64,000 nucleotides of DNA from Neopestalotiopsis rosae (taxonomy: Eukaryota; Ascomycota; Sordariomycetes; Amphisphaeriales; Sporocadaceae). The notes beneath the pieces are model-generated. The model was given only the letters and a program-made list of their open reading frames with translations. It was not told the DNA's origin and did no database searches. The position numbers were made by a program, and so were the translations under genes. The stretch spans positions 2,170,001 through 2,234,000 of the forward strand of contig JALGAS010000002.1 of the NCBI GenBank assembly GCA_023078685.1, given 5' to 3'. Shown here piece after piece: positions 43,386-54,889 of this stretch; the stretch's first letter is position 1; the number at the start of each line of letters is the position of its first letter.

Positions 43386-44964
43386 CGTTGGAAGGGAGGT
43401 TTAAGTACTTTCCATCGAAGCACAGTCCCTAGGACGACTAGGTATGAGGTCGGGACTAGGAAGGAGCGTCGTCGTCGTCTTCAGAACAGTCATCAGAAGA
43501 GTCACCCTGGGTACGGTCCCGCGAGCTGCCCAAGGACTTGCCATTCTTACAGTCTTCTTCTTCTTCTTCTTGGCTATGTTTGAGTAGTCGTTGGCAATAT
43601 CAAAGGTGCCACTAAAGGGCAAACCTCGGAAGGGAAGGTGTTCAAGTTCTGGACAACGTACGTCTGAGAGTGTCATTAATCTCTTTGCTATGAGTGTCTA
43701 CGTCCTGGATTTGTGGAAGGAATAATGCCACGATTCCACTAGAAATGCTTACGCAGAACTGTGTTCTGACTCAACACCGGTATGAGACCGAATATGGTCG
43801 AGAGTGGTGCATTTGTAAAGAAAGCCATAGGGTTAGGTCAGGCTGTACCGGTTTTCAGTCACGATGGCTTCCTAGTTTATTCGCGGCGGCATCCAATACT
43901 TCCCATTATTTATCGCCGGGGTCCATAAGCTCGCGGGGTTCGAGCATATCGAGCATAGCCACCAACTTATTATATGTCGGAGTATCTCTTGATGAGAATG
44001 CCTATTTCTGCGAAAGAGAGACGATGTAGGAGAAATTTAGCCTGTGGATAGTACCGTCTTGCTGGATCTGGTATCTCTCACCGACAGCACCTCCGAAGAT
44101 GACACTTGGTCAGATTTTCAGCTCCGATGAATGTAATTATGATCCTGGTCACTCTTTTTTGAAAGCAGTATGAGCACTATACCCACCCAACTCATGAAGA
44201 ATTCGCGAAGGTTGGGCCTTTTCCAGATACGAGCAATATTAACCGAGAGATAAGTATAAGTCGAATGACCTGAGAAGGATAGGCTCTGAGTAATCCGTAT
44301 ACATCAGTTGCCAACTTCCAGAGGCCAGAAATAGTCATTGTTCACGGGTTCATAGTTTCTTTATCACCTTATTTTCTTGACGTTAAAATACAGATACTTG
44401 AAAGACATACATGTGTATTCATTACTCCCTCGGCACTTACTTGATGGAAATGGTAGACTGGGACTTCCCTGTAGAGCGCTGGGTAATCCCCAATGAATCC
44501 CTTGCAGGGGCATGAGGATTTCAATCATGGCTATGCGACCAGTAGCCAGTCAGGGAAGAGTATGGCTATCAGCTCCAAGCAGGCATTAGCACCCCGCCAT
44601 CTTCGGCGCTCATAAGAGGTTCGCTGTCACGTGAGTCGGGAGGGGATCCCTAATGAGGAGGATCTTTTATGATCTTCGACGAGCTTACGTGGAGATCGTT
44701 ATTTAGATATTGCACACATCTCGTATCAGAGTTCATGACGCTGGAAAGTCGCGAGAGACATACCGCACAAATATCCGCGTCAGTGTTGATAGTTTCGAGA
44801 CTTGCTGTCTGTTACCGCCTTACGCCAATCGCGGAATATCACCGGTTGCAGCCTTATTAGCATTCATGCTCGAATCCCCTCACGCCGAGCTTTTTATCGC
44901 GGCTACACGCCAACTGTATCGTGCATGGTCCTCAATTATCATTCGCATATTACTTGTAAAGACC
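43386..44964. other. AT-richer intergenic region, 1.6 kb
   Basis: No recognisable gene. It contains a TCT microsatellite at about 43553-43571. The 111-codon frame at 43694-44029 has no family resemblance and uneven composition. The last few hundred bases should hold the HET gene promoter. Confidence 0.45.
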
Positions 44965-47103
44965 ATGAACTTCAGTGATTGCTTCACTAGCAACGACTCG
45001 GGTGTTCTGATTCCAGAGTGCCCACTGGAATGTTGGACTGACTGTAGTGACATCTTACGAAAGTTAGCCCGACCGCCTCCTACTCCGCCTCGCGTGAAAC
45101 CAGTAGATACTGGCATCAGTCCACAAGCAGCGGCTCAAAGCCTTTACACACCAATCCCGGTCAAACCATGGCAAACCCGCTTACTTCGTTTCTGCAATGA
45201 TCCTGGTCCTGGAAGCAGCATATGTTGCCGCCTCCTGGTTGTGGATGTTATTTACTACGACGGCATGGGTATGACCCAGGAGGGAAACGATGAAGAAGTA
45301 TCATATATTGCACTTTCATACGAATGGGAACTTCCAGAGTATCCACGCGTCATACAAGTCAACGGAATCTCCTTTCCGATCACGGAAAATTTGTTTCAAG
45401 CACTCAGAGCTTTGCGAAGTGCAATGGGTGATGTTTATATCTGGGCCGATGCTCTCTGCATCAATCAGTACGACGAGGCGGAAAAGTCTGTCCAAGTTCG
45501 CCGCATGCAGACAATTTATAGAAAAGCCAGTAAAGTTGTCGCTTGGAACCCGCATTGGGATGATGAGGTGCACTCCATATTCACCAAGGCTCTAAACCTG
45601 GATCTCCGACACCAAAATATACCGGGTAAGGAGAATCAAGATGAGAGTATCTGGAGCCCAGATTCTCAAGATGAGGAAGTTCAAGATGAAAGTGAGCCAC
45701 ATAGCACCCAGTGTTTGGAGCTAGCCTATCGGATCCTGGCAACAGCATCAGATCCGCCGTTGTTTCGGAGAATTTGGGTACGACAAGAAATCCATAATGC
45801 AAGGAATCTTCATTTCCAGTACCACAATGTGGACTTTCCGCTTGAGAACGCAATGAAAAAGGCCGAAGACCTATTAAAGTTTCAAGATGGGTTCTCTCGA
45901 GGAATCATCCCCACGCCGCTATATTCGACCAGTCTCGAAACTCGCCCTTCAAACCGGGGAGGATGGTCGGAAGAAGAGACAGATTCCGTCTCTCCGGCGC
46001 CAATGACGCTTATAGAAGCTCTCCACACGAACCACCTCTTCCAGGCAACAGATCCACGGGATTACGTTTATGGTGTATTGGGCCTAACTTCGGTCAGAAC
46101 GATTGCTTCCAAGAGCGATTCAGCGGTGCGCTCCGCCGTACTCAACGTCGATTATTCTCAAACCACGACCCAAGTCTTCCAAAGCGCAACAGTTTACTTG
46201 ATTCGGACGCACAGCAATTTAGCAGTACTTTCTCTCGTTGATCGCAAAAACAGGAATGCTAATCGCAAATTACCTTCCTGGACACCAGATTGGACGTCCC
46301 TCCAGGCGTTCAATGCTGAAGCCTCAGTGGGAAATATAACTGCTACTTTCGGCGATGAAACTTGGAAAAAACTAACTATGGATGAACTTGTCTACTCCCA
46401 AAGATACGCGTCGATATTTGGGTCATTTGACAACACATCGTGGCAACCGGATCCTCGATGTGATCTTGACGGCATACTGTCTTTATCGGGAATTCGATTG
46501 GGCTACATACAAGGAAGCGAGAAAACATTCGCTTACCAGGACTTCAAAGTACGTCTAGAAACAGACGATGAAGATTGGCAGGCGTTGCTACCGGTCTTGA
46601 ATGATAAGGTATCCACTCTGATCCATTCCGGAGAGGAGATGCCAGCCGCTGAGGGTATGGAATTTCGACAGGCAACACTGTCAGCCGATGGTGACAAAAT
46701 TGTTGCTGCTCTGAGAGAAGATAGTCCCCGGAGACTGGGTAAAGGGTATTGCCTTGTTATTTTTCCTTCGAGAGCATACGTCCCCCAAGAAGCAATTGAA
46801 GGTAATGAAATCATCTTGCTACAAGGTTCACGCTGCCCTTTTCTCGTACAAAGACACGATGATGGTGTTTATGAGATTCTAGGCGCTATGGGTAATTTTC
46901 CTTTATGTTCTATGAAATGGTTCCATCGCAGTCTTGAGCACCATCCAGAAGATTATTGGGAATCCTGGGATGATTTCAAGGATATGGTCAAAGACGATTT
47001 TGGAAAAAATGACTGCGGCTTTAACTGGTCACTAGAGCTTTGGCAAAAAGCTCAAGTGATTTTACAAACAAAGGCTCAATTTGAAGTTTTTAAATTCAAA
47101 TAG
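44965..47103 (+). CDS. HET-domain protein (heterokaryon incompatibility family)
   Basis: Intronless, 712 aa from the ATG at 44965. An in-frame ATG at 44866 would add 33 residues; further upstream the frame has only non-ATG starts. The HET domain begins at about residue 112 with YIALSYEW and continues with ITENLFQALRALR, VYIWADALCINQYDEAEKS and RMQTIYRKASKVVAWNP. It is followed by the usual FRRIWVRQEIHNARN and TDPRDYVYGVLGLT blocks. HET proteins control non-self recognition and regulated cell death on hyphal fusion, and most genomes carry dozens. No NACHT or WD40 partner domain is fused here. AT-richer codons than the neighbours and its isolated position suit a fast-evolving accessory gene. 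Confidence 0.9.
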   Translation: MNFSDCFTSNDSGVLIPECPLECWTDCSDILRKLARPPPTPPRVKPVDTGISPQAAAQSLYTPIPVKPWQTRLLRFCNDPGPGSSICCRLLVVDVIYYDGMGMTQEGNDEEVSYIALSYEWELPEYPRVIQVNGISFPITENLFQALRALRSAMGDVYIWADALCINQYDEAEKSVQVRRMQTIYRKASKVVAWNPHWDDEVHSIFTKALNLDLRHQNIPGKENQDESIWSPDSQDEEVQDESEPHSTQCLELAYRILATASDPPLFRRIWVRQEIHNARNLHFQYHNVDFPLENAMKKAEDLLKFQDGFSRGIIPTPLYSTSLETRPSNRGGWSEEETDSVSPAPMTLIEALHTNHLFQATDPRDYVYGVLGLTSVRTIASKSDSAVRSAVLNVDYSQTTTQVFQSATVYLIRTHSNLAVLSLVDRKNRNANRKLPSWTPDWTSLQAFNAEASVGNITATFGDETWKKLTMDELVYSQRYASIFGSFDNTSWQPDPRCDLDGILSLSGIRLGYIQGSEKTFAYQDFKVRLETDDEDWQALLPVLNDKVSTLIHSGEEMPAAEGMEFRQATLSADGDKIVAALREDSPRRLGKGYCLVIFPSRAYVPQEAIEGNEIILLQGSRCPFLVQRHDDGVYEILGAMGNFPLCSMKWFHRSLEHHPEDYWESWDDFKDMVKDDFGKNDCGFNWSLELWQKAQVILQTKAQFEVFKFK

Positions 47104-47835
47104 TATCAGGGCAGTAGATGGATTACATATCAAGTACTGTATGCGTTTATTTTTGTAGCGTATTGGCTTTTGTAATCAATGTTTCATTCTCGAGCAACTT
47201 GAAGATCTCTACGACTATTTGCAAACAGAGTTACGGAGAGTGACTACAGCTTACGCCAAAGGCGCCTAGGTAACCGCCATCCTTTACTCCAGTGAGGTGT
47301 TTTGGCTGAAGCATCCTTTTTTTTTTTTTGGAAAAAAAAAAAAAACCAGTTCTCAATTTTGCGTTCTTTGGATCCAATTATGATCAGTGGTATAATCTAG
47401 AGGCCGCGAAACTATAGACGACAGCATGCAACGAGAACAGTCTAGGAGACTCAGACAAAGCCCGATCTGTGGTATTGCTGGTATAGGCCAAGGCGTTGAA
47501 AGCTGCTGTTCTCTCGCACATGTGGATGATAGAGTGTAAGTTAGCCTAATATTCATGACCACTTTAGCAAATGTATGATTTCGTATAATCGCCGGTGCGA
47601 ATGAAGGGTCTCCAAATCCTGAATACGGAATATTCAGAGTAATCAATATCTTGTGTTGCCCAACTTTCATAGCATGTCGTGAAGGCAGGTCATACATTGA
47701 CATGCATTGTTTCTTTTGTAGGTTCTACCTTTGCGGTAATCCTGCTTGGAGAGGCCATGCTACCTCGTCTTGGCGACATTGTACAGGTTTTTACAATTGT
47801 ACATTGGATATAATAATAATACACGTGCGAGACTT
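47104..47835. other. Convergent intergenic region, 0.7 kb, with a T13-GG-A14 palindrome
   Basis: 3' flanks of the HET and mS23 genes. It holds the oligo-T/oligo-A inverted repeat at 47317-47345. No gene. Confidence 0.55.
47317..47345. repeat. T13-GG-A14 inverted repeat
   Basis: 13 T, two G and 14 A form a near-perfect hairpin about 210 bases past the HET stop codon. It could also be the remnant of a retroposed A-tail or a slippage product. Confidence 0.85.
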
Positions 47836-48656
47836 TTACCTTGCCAAAGTATCGACAGCTTCGGAGAGCTGATCCAGGTCGGCTTCCATGGGATCCTCGG
47901 GAGAATTATCCATACCGCTGAGCGCGTCGGCCTGCTCGCCACGAATGTTGTTGATCTGCTTGGTGGCCCACTTCTTCCATCTCTCGTGCTCCTTGTCCTC
48001 GAGCTCCATACCGATTTGCAGGTAGGTCTTGCCAAAGTAACCTCCGACCATGCGCGCCTCCTCGATCGCCACTCTCCGCTCCACATCCTCTTCGTGGCGG
48101 AGACGGTAGAACTCTTTCCGCGTTACGTCGTAGGCCTCGTCTGTTGTCATGCCAAAGCTGTGCATCCGCCATAATTGTCTCTGGACGACGCTGGAAAATA
48201 GTTAGCACAGCAAGTTCCGCAGCAATATCATTGCTTGGGGAGGAAGTGATCTTACGATTCTCCGCTCAAGGGAATACCGGGCTGTCTGAGGCCGGTGCTC
48301 CAGTCTATCCGCTGCGCGTCCTTTCCGTCCATTTCAATAATCATTCGCGGTCTCGCGAGCTCCCAAGGGTGGTCTTTGTAGAAACGGCGTCGCAGCGCAT
48401 CCTCCTCGTAGACCAGCTGCTGGGGCTGGAATAACCTGCTGGCTTTCCTGATCTTGCTGGTCTTGGGGTCGTACTGCTTGTGCTGCGGCGGCAGTGGTCG
48501 CGTGAGGATCTCGGAGGGAGGGTTGTTCTCGACAACCTTGTACCATACGGGCTGCTGGACCTTGAGTTCTGGGTAGATGCGGTGGTCCATCAGGTTGGTG
48601 ACCGTCTGGTAGATGCGCGCAGGCTTGACAGCCCGAACGACTGGTTTTCGCACCAT
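47836..48656 (-). CDS. RSM25: Mitochondrial small ribosomal subunit protein mS23 (Rsm25)
   Basis: Exons 48656-48256 and 48190-47836 give 251 aa. The family sequence starts [16 protein letters not shown] and goes on through [40 protein letters not shown] and [17 protein letters not shown], where the intron (GTAAGA, GCTAAC branch) falls. It ends with a charged helical region ([20 protein letters not shown]) and an acidic tail. Length matches yeast Rsm25. It faces a PPR gene across 576 bp. Confidence 0.93.
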
Positions 48657-49232
48657 GGCTGCGGTGGTGGTGTGATGTGCTCAGCCAGTCGGTGAACTCG
48701 AGTCTGTAGCAACGACCGTGCCAATTGATCTTGCCCGACGACGTATATGCTTGCTCAATGAGCTTCACCCAAGGTGGTCGTCGCTAAGAATTCCAATTGA
48801 GCAGAGCTGCTGCTGCTGTCCGGGCGTGTCAATGATCCGGCCGATGAACTTTTTAGCGGCGTCCAAACCGAAATTCATGGACCTAACGGGCCGGACAGGG
48901 GATACAGCTGGCTGCTGGGCGCTGCTACGTACTGCTACTTTTTAGCGTGGGGGAATTTTCTCCAATTGGATTCGCCAGGATCCCTGATTCGCTGACCTAA
49001 CTCAAGTACAGCTCCGAAAAAGTTGATTCCTATCGCGATTAATTCTGGGGGCGATACAATCTCGAACTCTTGATTCACGAAAGCTCAACGACAAGACGAC
49101 GACAGCTGATCACCCACCCAACCATCCCCCCTTCTTCAACCTGTCATACTGCTCGCCCGCGCCGTCCATGTCGCTTCGAGCTTGAAGAAGCATGTGTGAT
49201 GACTGGAACACAATGCGGGACAAGGACAGCTC
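48657..49232. promoter_or_regulatory. Divergent promoter of mS23 and the PPR gene
   Basis: 576 bp between start codons of two genes for mitochondrial gene expression, so both promoters must lie here. No single consensus element stands out. Confidence 0.6.
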
Positions 49233-51083
49233 ATGAAAATCCTCGGTCGAATTGACGGGTCGATATACGGCGCCATACGATCCCATAGCTCCGTGTCGCG
49301 AGCCATTCAGTCTGCTACCCACGGCCAACATGGTACCGACAACAACCCCATCGTCGCGGCCGCGTCGAGTCTTTCGTGTTCATTGCACGGTCACAGACGG
49401 TGGACAGCTCTGGTGTGCGCCGGCACCAAGACTCCAGTGTCTGGCTACTCGACGATAACGACCCCGAGTAGTCGTCGACCTTCGAAACTCGTCAACTTTA
49501 CCTCTCATGCAGTGCAAAAGCGCAATAGAAATCACACAGGCTCAGCTGCTGCTGTTGCTGCTGTCCAGCAAGATCAACCTATACTACAACAAGAAAAACC
49601 CACAGTCCTACTACTGCATCGTAAGACGCGGGAGGAACTGCTCTCTTTCCTAGATTACTACGACGATGTTACGGTCGAAGAGCAACTAGAATATTTAAGG
49701 GATCCGTACCGGAGAAGATATGCTCCTGCCGATGTGCCGCCCTTGAGATTCTCCGAGCAACCGCTTGACCTATACTCTCCCTTGCCCGACGAAGTAGAGA
49801 GGGGAGACCAGGAAGTGCAGGAGACGCTCACCCACCTCGAAGCCGCCGTTACCAAGAAGATTCGGCGCGCAAATAGTACAAGCAACGACGAGATTTATGA
49901 TCTGTATCGGTCACTCCCCGAACCCCGGATGAACTACTTGACTGGGCGCTTTAGACATGCTCTGTTCGCCGCGCTTAGCGTTACGCCACGGAAGAACCCA
50001 AAGGACATGCTTCGTTACTTTGCAGTCGTTGCCGATGTAAAAAACGCTGGATTTTCACTCACGAGGACGGAATGGAACACTGCATTGTCCTTTGCCAGTC
50101 GCTACGTGGGTGCTTCGAGTCAAACCGAGACGGAGACGGCACTGCACCTGTGGCGAGAAATGGAGCAGGATGCAGAGATTCTAGGTAATGAGGTTACCTT
50201 TAACATCCTCTTCGACGTTGCTGCCAAAGCGGGCAAGTTTGCGCTTGCAGAAATGACATATCAAGAGATGACCACCCGGGGTTTTCAGTTTAATCGGTAT
50301 CACCACGTCAGTTTGATACACTTCTTTGGACTCAAGAAGGACTCGAGCGGTATACGCGCCGCTTACAAGGCAATGGTCCAAGATGGGGAAGTGATTGACA
50401 CGCGCGTGCTCAATTGCGTCATCTCCGGCTTTCTACGCTGCGGTGAAGAGTCATCTGCCGACTACGTTTACGACATGATGAAAAGAACTGACGACAGGTC
50501 TAAAATCATACCGCACCGCAACTACTCGCACAATAAGATGGTCAACAAAGTACTTCTTATGTTTAGCCGCTTGAGCCGAAAACATCCTGACCTCAGCGAG
50601 GGGCCCCAATCCGCTATTTCATTGACTCCTGACCTGGCCACCTATAGAATCCTTCTCAACTACTATGGAGTGCGGCTAGGGCAGATGTCACAAGTCGCCA
50701 AGTTCCTGGACGAGATGAAGTTCTTCAGGGTGCCCCTTCACGGCTCAATTTTCTTGGCCTTGTTCAAGGGGTTCGCTTCACACGGCGGCATTGCGGGTAC
50801 AGCTTGGTCGGTCCAGAGACTGGTAGATGTGTGGCATGCCTTACTCGACGCTTACGATGGTGGCGCGGACGGCTTATACATCAACACATGGATGGGAATG
50901 TGGGTGCTCCGGGCTTTCGCACAATGTACACAATCGAAAGAAGAAGTCCTGGCAGTTTATGAAGAACTCAGAGTCAGATGGCCGGCAGAGCCTGGGACGG
51001 ATACGTTCATGTTGGATTTCTTGCACCACTTACTTATGCAGCATGACTGGGCTGCAAAAAACGTCCCCATGATACCAATATAG
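49233..51083 (+). CDS. Mitochondrial pentatricopeptide repeat (PPR) protein
   Basis: Intronless, 616 aa. The N-terminal 110 residues are Ser/Arg/Thr-rich with almost no acid, like a mitochondrial targeting region, and include an Ala-rich run encoded by GCT/CTG repeats near 49542. Helical repeats follow from about residue 230. The clearest PPR units are around VTFNILFDVAAKAGKFALAE, NRYHHVSLIHFFGLKKDSSG and DTRVLNCVISGFLRCGEESS, then ATYRILLNYYGVRLGQMSQV. PPR proteins bind organelle RNA for stability, processing or translation. The target cannot be told. Several Sordariomycete mitochondrial RNA factors have this shape. Confidence 0.87.
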   Translation: MKILGRIDGSIYGAIRSHSSVSRAIQSATHGQHGTDNNPIVAAASSLSCSLHGHRRWTALVCAGTKTPVSGYSTITTPSSRRPSKLVNFTSHAVQKRNRNHTGSAAAVAAVQQDQPILQQEKPTVLLLHRKTREELLSFLDYYDDVTVEEQLEYLRDPYRRRYAPADVPPLRFSEQPLDLYSPLPDEVERGDQEVQETLTHLEAAVTKKIRRANSTSNDEIYDLYRSLPEPRMNYLTGRFRHALFAALSVTPRKNPKDMLRYFAVVADVKNAGFSLTRTEWNTALSFASRYVGASSQTETETALHLWREMEQDAEILGNEVTFNILFDVAAKAGKFALAEMTYQEMTTRGFQFNRYHHVSLIHFFGLKKDSSGIRAAYKAMVQDGEVIDTRVLNCVISGFLRCGEESSADYVYDMMKRTDDRSKIIPHRNYSHNKMVNKVLLMFSRLSRKHPDLSEGPQSAISLTPDLATYRILLNYYGVRLGQMSQVAKFLDEMKFFRVPLHGSIFLALFKGFASHGGIAGTAWSVQRLVDVWHALLDAYDGGADGLYINTWMGMWVLRAFAQCTQSKEEVLAVYEELRVRWPAEPGTDTFMLDFLHHLLMQHDWAAKNVPMIPI

Positions 51084-51315
51084 CATTGCAAGGAGTTCCT
51101 GGGTACTAAGATTATATTTAGATGTACAATAAGTGGAAATGCCCACCACAAATTTTGGGTAAAACATTGAGGCGATGACACCCTTCCGCCTTGTAAATAT
51201 ATATGCTGATAAATCAAGAAGTTAAACCATAATCGCTTCGCCCAGCCGGGTATTCACGTGTGATATTCTAGAGAAAAAGCAGGAAGGGGAAACCCTCCCC
51301 GTCAAGTTGGTCTTC
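51084..51315. other. Short convergent gap
   Basis: 232 bp between the PPR and Clr5-domain stop codons. Probably overlapping 3' UTRs. Confidence 0.6.
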
Positions 51316-53005
51316 TCATATTTCATCCACTGATTCAACTTTTGTTCCTTCCACTGTTGGTAATACGCCTCCCGCGAGTGCTTCCCAGTAAACCTGAGCC
51401 TCGAATTCTGTTCTATTTGCAGACTCGACGTCCCCAATTCTCAAATAATGTTCTTTCAATTCCGAAGACGTTCCCATGAGTCGTTCCTTGGCATTCCAGC
51501 CGAGTTTCACCTTGGCAAACGTATACGCCCCAATATAATACGACGTTGCGAGATCCGTCTCGCCCAGCCGTTCATGGAGTTTGCCCCGCAACGTATAATA
51601 CATGGTGACCGGGGCGCGCTCGGCAACAATACGGTCAAGGGCAAAGTCGGCGTACCCGCCGTGAATCATTGGCCCGAGGGCGGCGAGGCCCGTCGTGGCC
51701 ATGTCGAGCCGCCCGGCCTCGAACATGACCTGGGCGTGCCACCAGCGCGTCCAGAGATACCACTCGTGGCGGTTCCAATCGTCGGCGTGCTCGGTACCGC
51801 GGAACTCGTCAACGATGCTCTGGAACGCCTCAGCGGCGCGTCCAAACGGCAGGGCGCCCACGCGGTCCAAGCCCCGGGCCGCACGTAGTACCGCGGTCCG
51901 GACCAGCTCCTCCTCGCGCGGCACGCCCGTCTGCAGCGCCGTGAAGAGGGCGTTGAGCAAGGGGATGGCGACGCGCCAGAACTGGCTCAGCGTCATGGAG
52001 CTGATCAGCACCCAGAGCCGCGTGACGGCGTGATGGGCACCCAGCTTGATGCTGCACAGGGAGGCGGCGTAGCGCACAAAGGACTCGGCCAGGGCCGGCG
52101 GCCCGGCTCGCGCCAGCTCCCGCACGGCGTGGATCGAGACCCAGACGAGCGCCGGCCAGGCGGACTCGAGGGCTGCCGCGTAGTGGCCAAAGGCGAGGTC
52201 CAGGAGGTGAAAGTTGCGCGCATTGTGGTCGACCCGCCGGTCCTCCTCCTCGCCGTGGTTCTCCTTGGTCGCGGCCAGGCCTTTCACCGCCCGCTGCAGG
52301 TCTGACCAGAACTCGAGCCGAAAGTCGCCGTCCCAGTCGTACTGGGACATTTGAGCGATGCCGTAGCCTTCAGTGTGCATACGATTCTCGACGCAGAGAA
52401 GTACCTCCACTAACCCATTGTTCTCCCACTGTCTGCCTGGATCCCCCGAGCCGAGTGATGACGGTATGAATGAAGATGAAGCTGATGCCGCAGGTGAGAA
52501 ATGCTGCGTGGTGGTAGTAGCAGGGGTAGAAGCGGCGTTGCCGTCCCAGTTTACAGCAATCTTGTACAGATAATCCTTGAGCTTCTTGGGGCCGACCTGG
52601 CGGCCTCGGATGATGGGCAGGATGACGGCCTTGCCTCCAAAAGCGTGATGAACAATCTGCGTCGCATTTTTGCTGTTGAGATTCTTGTGTAATCCCCATG
52701 ACTTGAAGCGCCATTTGTACATCTTCTCACTATAATTCGGGGCATTTTTAGCATTCTTTTCTTGCAATCGGGCGGAGGTTGATCAACAGTTCTTGCCTCA
52801 TTTCCGTTGTTTCGTCGTATCAACATACTTACGTCGCATTGAAGCCGTGATCAAGTCTCATGAGCTCCCGTACCTCCTTGAGCGACCGATCTTCGTCCCA
52901 GTAGAGGCGTGTGATGAGGTCCCGGTGGGAGGCCCAGTCCACGGCCGTTACATACTCGTTCCGGAGCGAGTCATCGTTCCCCTGCGTGTGATGCCGAGAC
53001 GCCAT
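51316..53005 (-). CDS. Clr5-domain protein
   Basis: Exons 53005-52833 and 52729-51316 give 528 aa. The Clr5 domain occupies about residues 18-75: WASHRDLITRLYWDEDRSLK, then LMRLDHGFNATEKMYKWRFK with the intron (GTAAGT, acceptor ATTATAG) after NAT. A basic linker and a second block (NATQIVHHAFGGKAVILPII) follow. The C-terminal 300 residues are Ala/Leu-rich and helical, possibly TPR-like. Fission yeast Clr5 acts in silencing at the mating-type locus. In filamentous fungi the domain occurs in large, variable families of unknown role. The ORF reading extends upstream only through a non-ATG start, so 53005 is preferred. Confidence 0.88.
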
Positions 53006-54889
53006 GATTTCCTGCTCACTACGGCCGCAAAAGGATCCAAATACTATCCTCCTGGCAACTGCGGACAAGAGTTTTGAGCATACTCACGCCAATCAGGTGC
53101 AGTTTCGCCCTCAAGATGCGGGAGTAAAGACCGCCACGCGACTCGCGCTCTTTTGCAGTTTGAGATTTGATACAGAGGCTGGATAGCACTATAACCCTCT
53201 TCGTAGTATACGCGACTCTGTGGCTTGCCGTCGACAGTGAAAGGGGTACATGTACTTCCACAAGACACAAAGTATGCGTTTCTGGATGTTGATCTCTCGC
53301 GATTCGGTGTATTGTATTTTACAATTGTCTCACGGCTGTCGTTCTTCTTTCCTCGCCATATGGAAGTGTATATTTGTTGAGTAGGGTAGAGAAGAGATAA
53401 AGAGCGGGAGGCCGGTCGATCAAGCAAAGAGCTTGGGAGGAGTGATGTTGGTACTATCCATGTACAGTCGGGACCCCGTCCGCATCGCATGTGGACTTGG
53501 ACTGGGGACTCGGACTCCAGACCCTAGGCAGGCAGCCCTATAGTGCTGTGTATTTACAGGGAATGTCACTGGCATGTGGATTATTCCGGTGTGGGGGCTT
53601 AGAAGAGATCATCTCATTGGTATAAAATCTCTTGGCTTCGGAGAAACAAGTATAGTTTGTGGTCTTAACTATAACTCAAGCAATTGAGTCAAGATATCCT
53701 TGAGTAACGCTCAATGATCATACAGAGTATTTTTGGTCGTTTCAGGCTTCAACGTACCGGTCTGCTATGTCGTTGCAGATGATATTCGGACAGTTCCGCT
53801 GTAGATAATCTGACCCATACTTCCAGTCCCGATCATCAATCCTCGCCAGGAGACTCATGGACAACTGCTTCTCATCCCGCTCATCATGCATGCCTGTATG
53901 TTTCGTATGTTCATGCCCTTAAGTACACGCGCATAAAATCTGACTTGCAGATTTGCTGATTTGAAGCCTCTTGGCTTGATCTGATCCAGCATGGGCATAA
54001 CCATCGCTATCTTGAGCGCCTCTTGTTACACCGGTCATCAAGGACCCAGGTGCCATAACAAAAGGACAAGACAAAATGGCAGATTCTCCCGGGAAATGCT
54101 GTTCTATGTCCAATGGCATACTTGCTTCGCACGGGAGCTCTTCCGTGCTCTTCCTAGTTTGCTCGCATTCTGGGTCCAACGTCGCAATTTAGGATTTCCT
54201 CCGATGTCAGATCATATATCAGATCATGTTCTTCGGGTCCGTGGTCGTCGAAAATTGGTAAGATCGTCCATTCAGACATTCGGCACATGTCGTCTATTGA
54301 CTTCGCGATAGAATGAAGGAGAACGTGGGTGGTTTCACCTGTAGCAAGCCCGCGCTTTCAGAATCTTCTCTGATCTGCAGTATTGTTTCGTTGAAGGTTC
54401 TCTAACGGTCATGGTAGCCGTTCATGCCCCAAGACTAGAGAATGAAGGCATCGCTTCAATATATCCTCAAGCTTTTCTTGGATCGTAAATGAATGATGTT
54501 CCTTAGAGGGGTCCAAGATGTCTTCTATATAGATAACAGTGCTTCTTATGCTCATCCACAAGTTGAGTAAAGAGTCAAATTTGAGACCGAGGTTTTCGCA
54601 AAGTGGACAGTCCATCCCCGACGACTTCTTGTCACATCAAAGCCTATGAACAAATAAAAATAAGAGAAAGGTTATGTATGCTTTGGATTGAACACAAAAA
54701 AACTGCTCGTTCAAATGCAGTAGGATTATCGCATATATCTCGCCCAGGATCAAAATTTCCCCAGATCCCAGAAACCCATCCGGCGGACGTTCATAACATT
54801 AATCTGCCGATAGACAGTCAAAATAATTAAATAAACAAGAAGTCAAAATGCAGAAATCCTTAATATAGCCTTGCGCAAAGGCAAAAAGA
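53006..54889. other. Intergenic, 1.9 kb
   Basis: Upstream of the Clr5 gene, then AT-rich sequence up to the tRNA. The open frames have no recognisable product. The A5 stretch just before 54890 is the Pol III terminator of the tRNA on the minus strand. Confidence 0.5.

Noticed and set aside
43694..44029. 111-codon plus-strand frame before the HET gene
   Set aside because: No family resemblance, and residue composition is like random AT-rich sequence.
53919..54311. Overlapping frames of 86 and 106 codons in the 53-54.9 kb gap
   Set aside because: No domain, no splice structure, and both strands are equally open.
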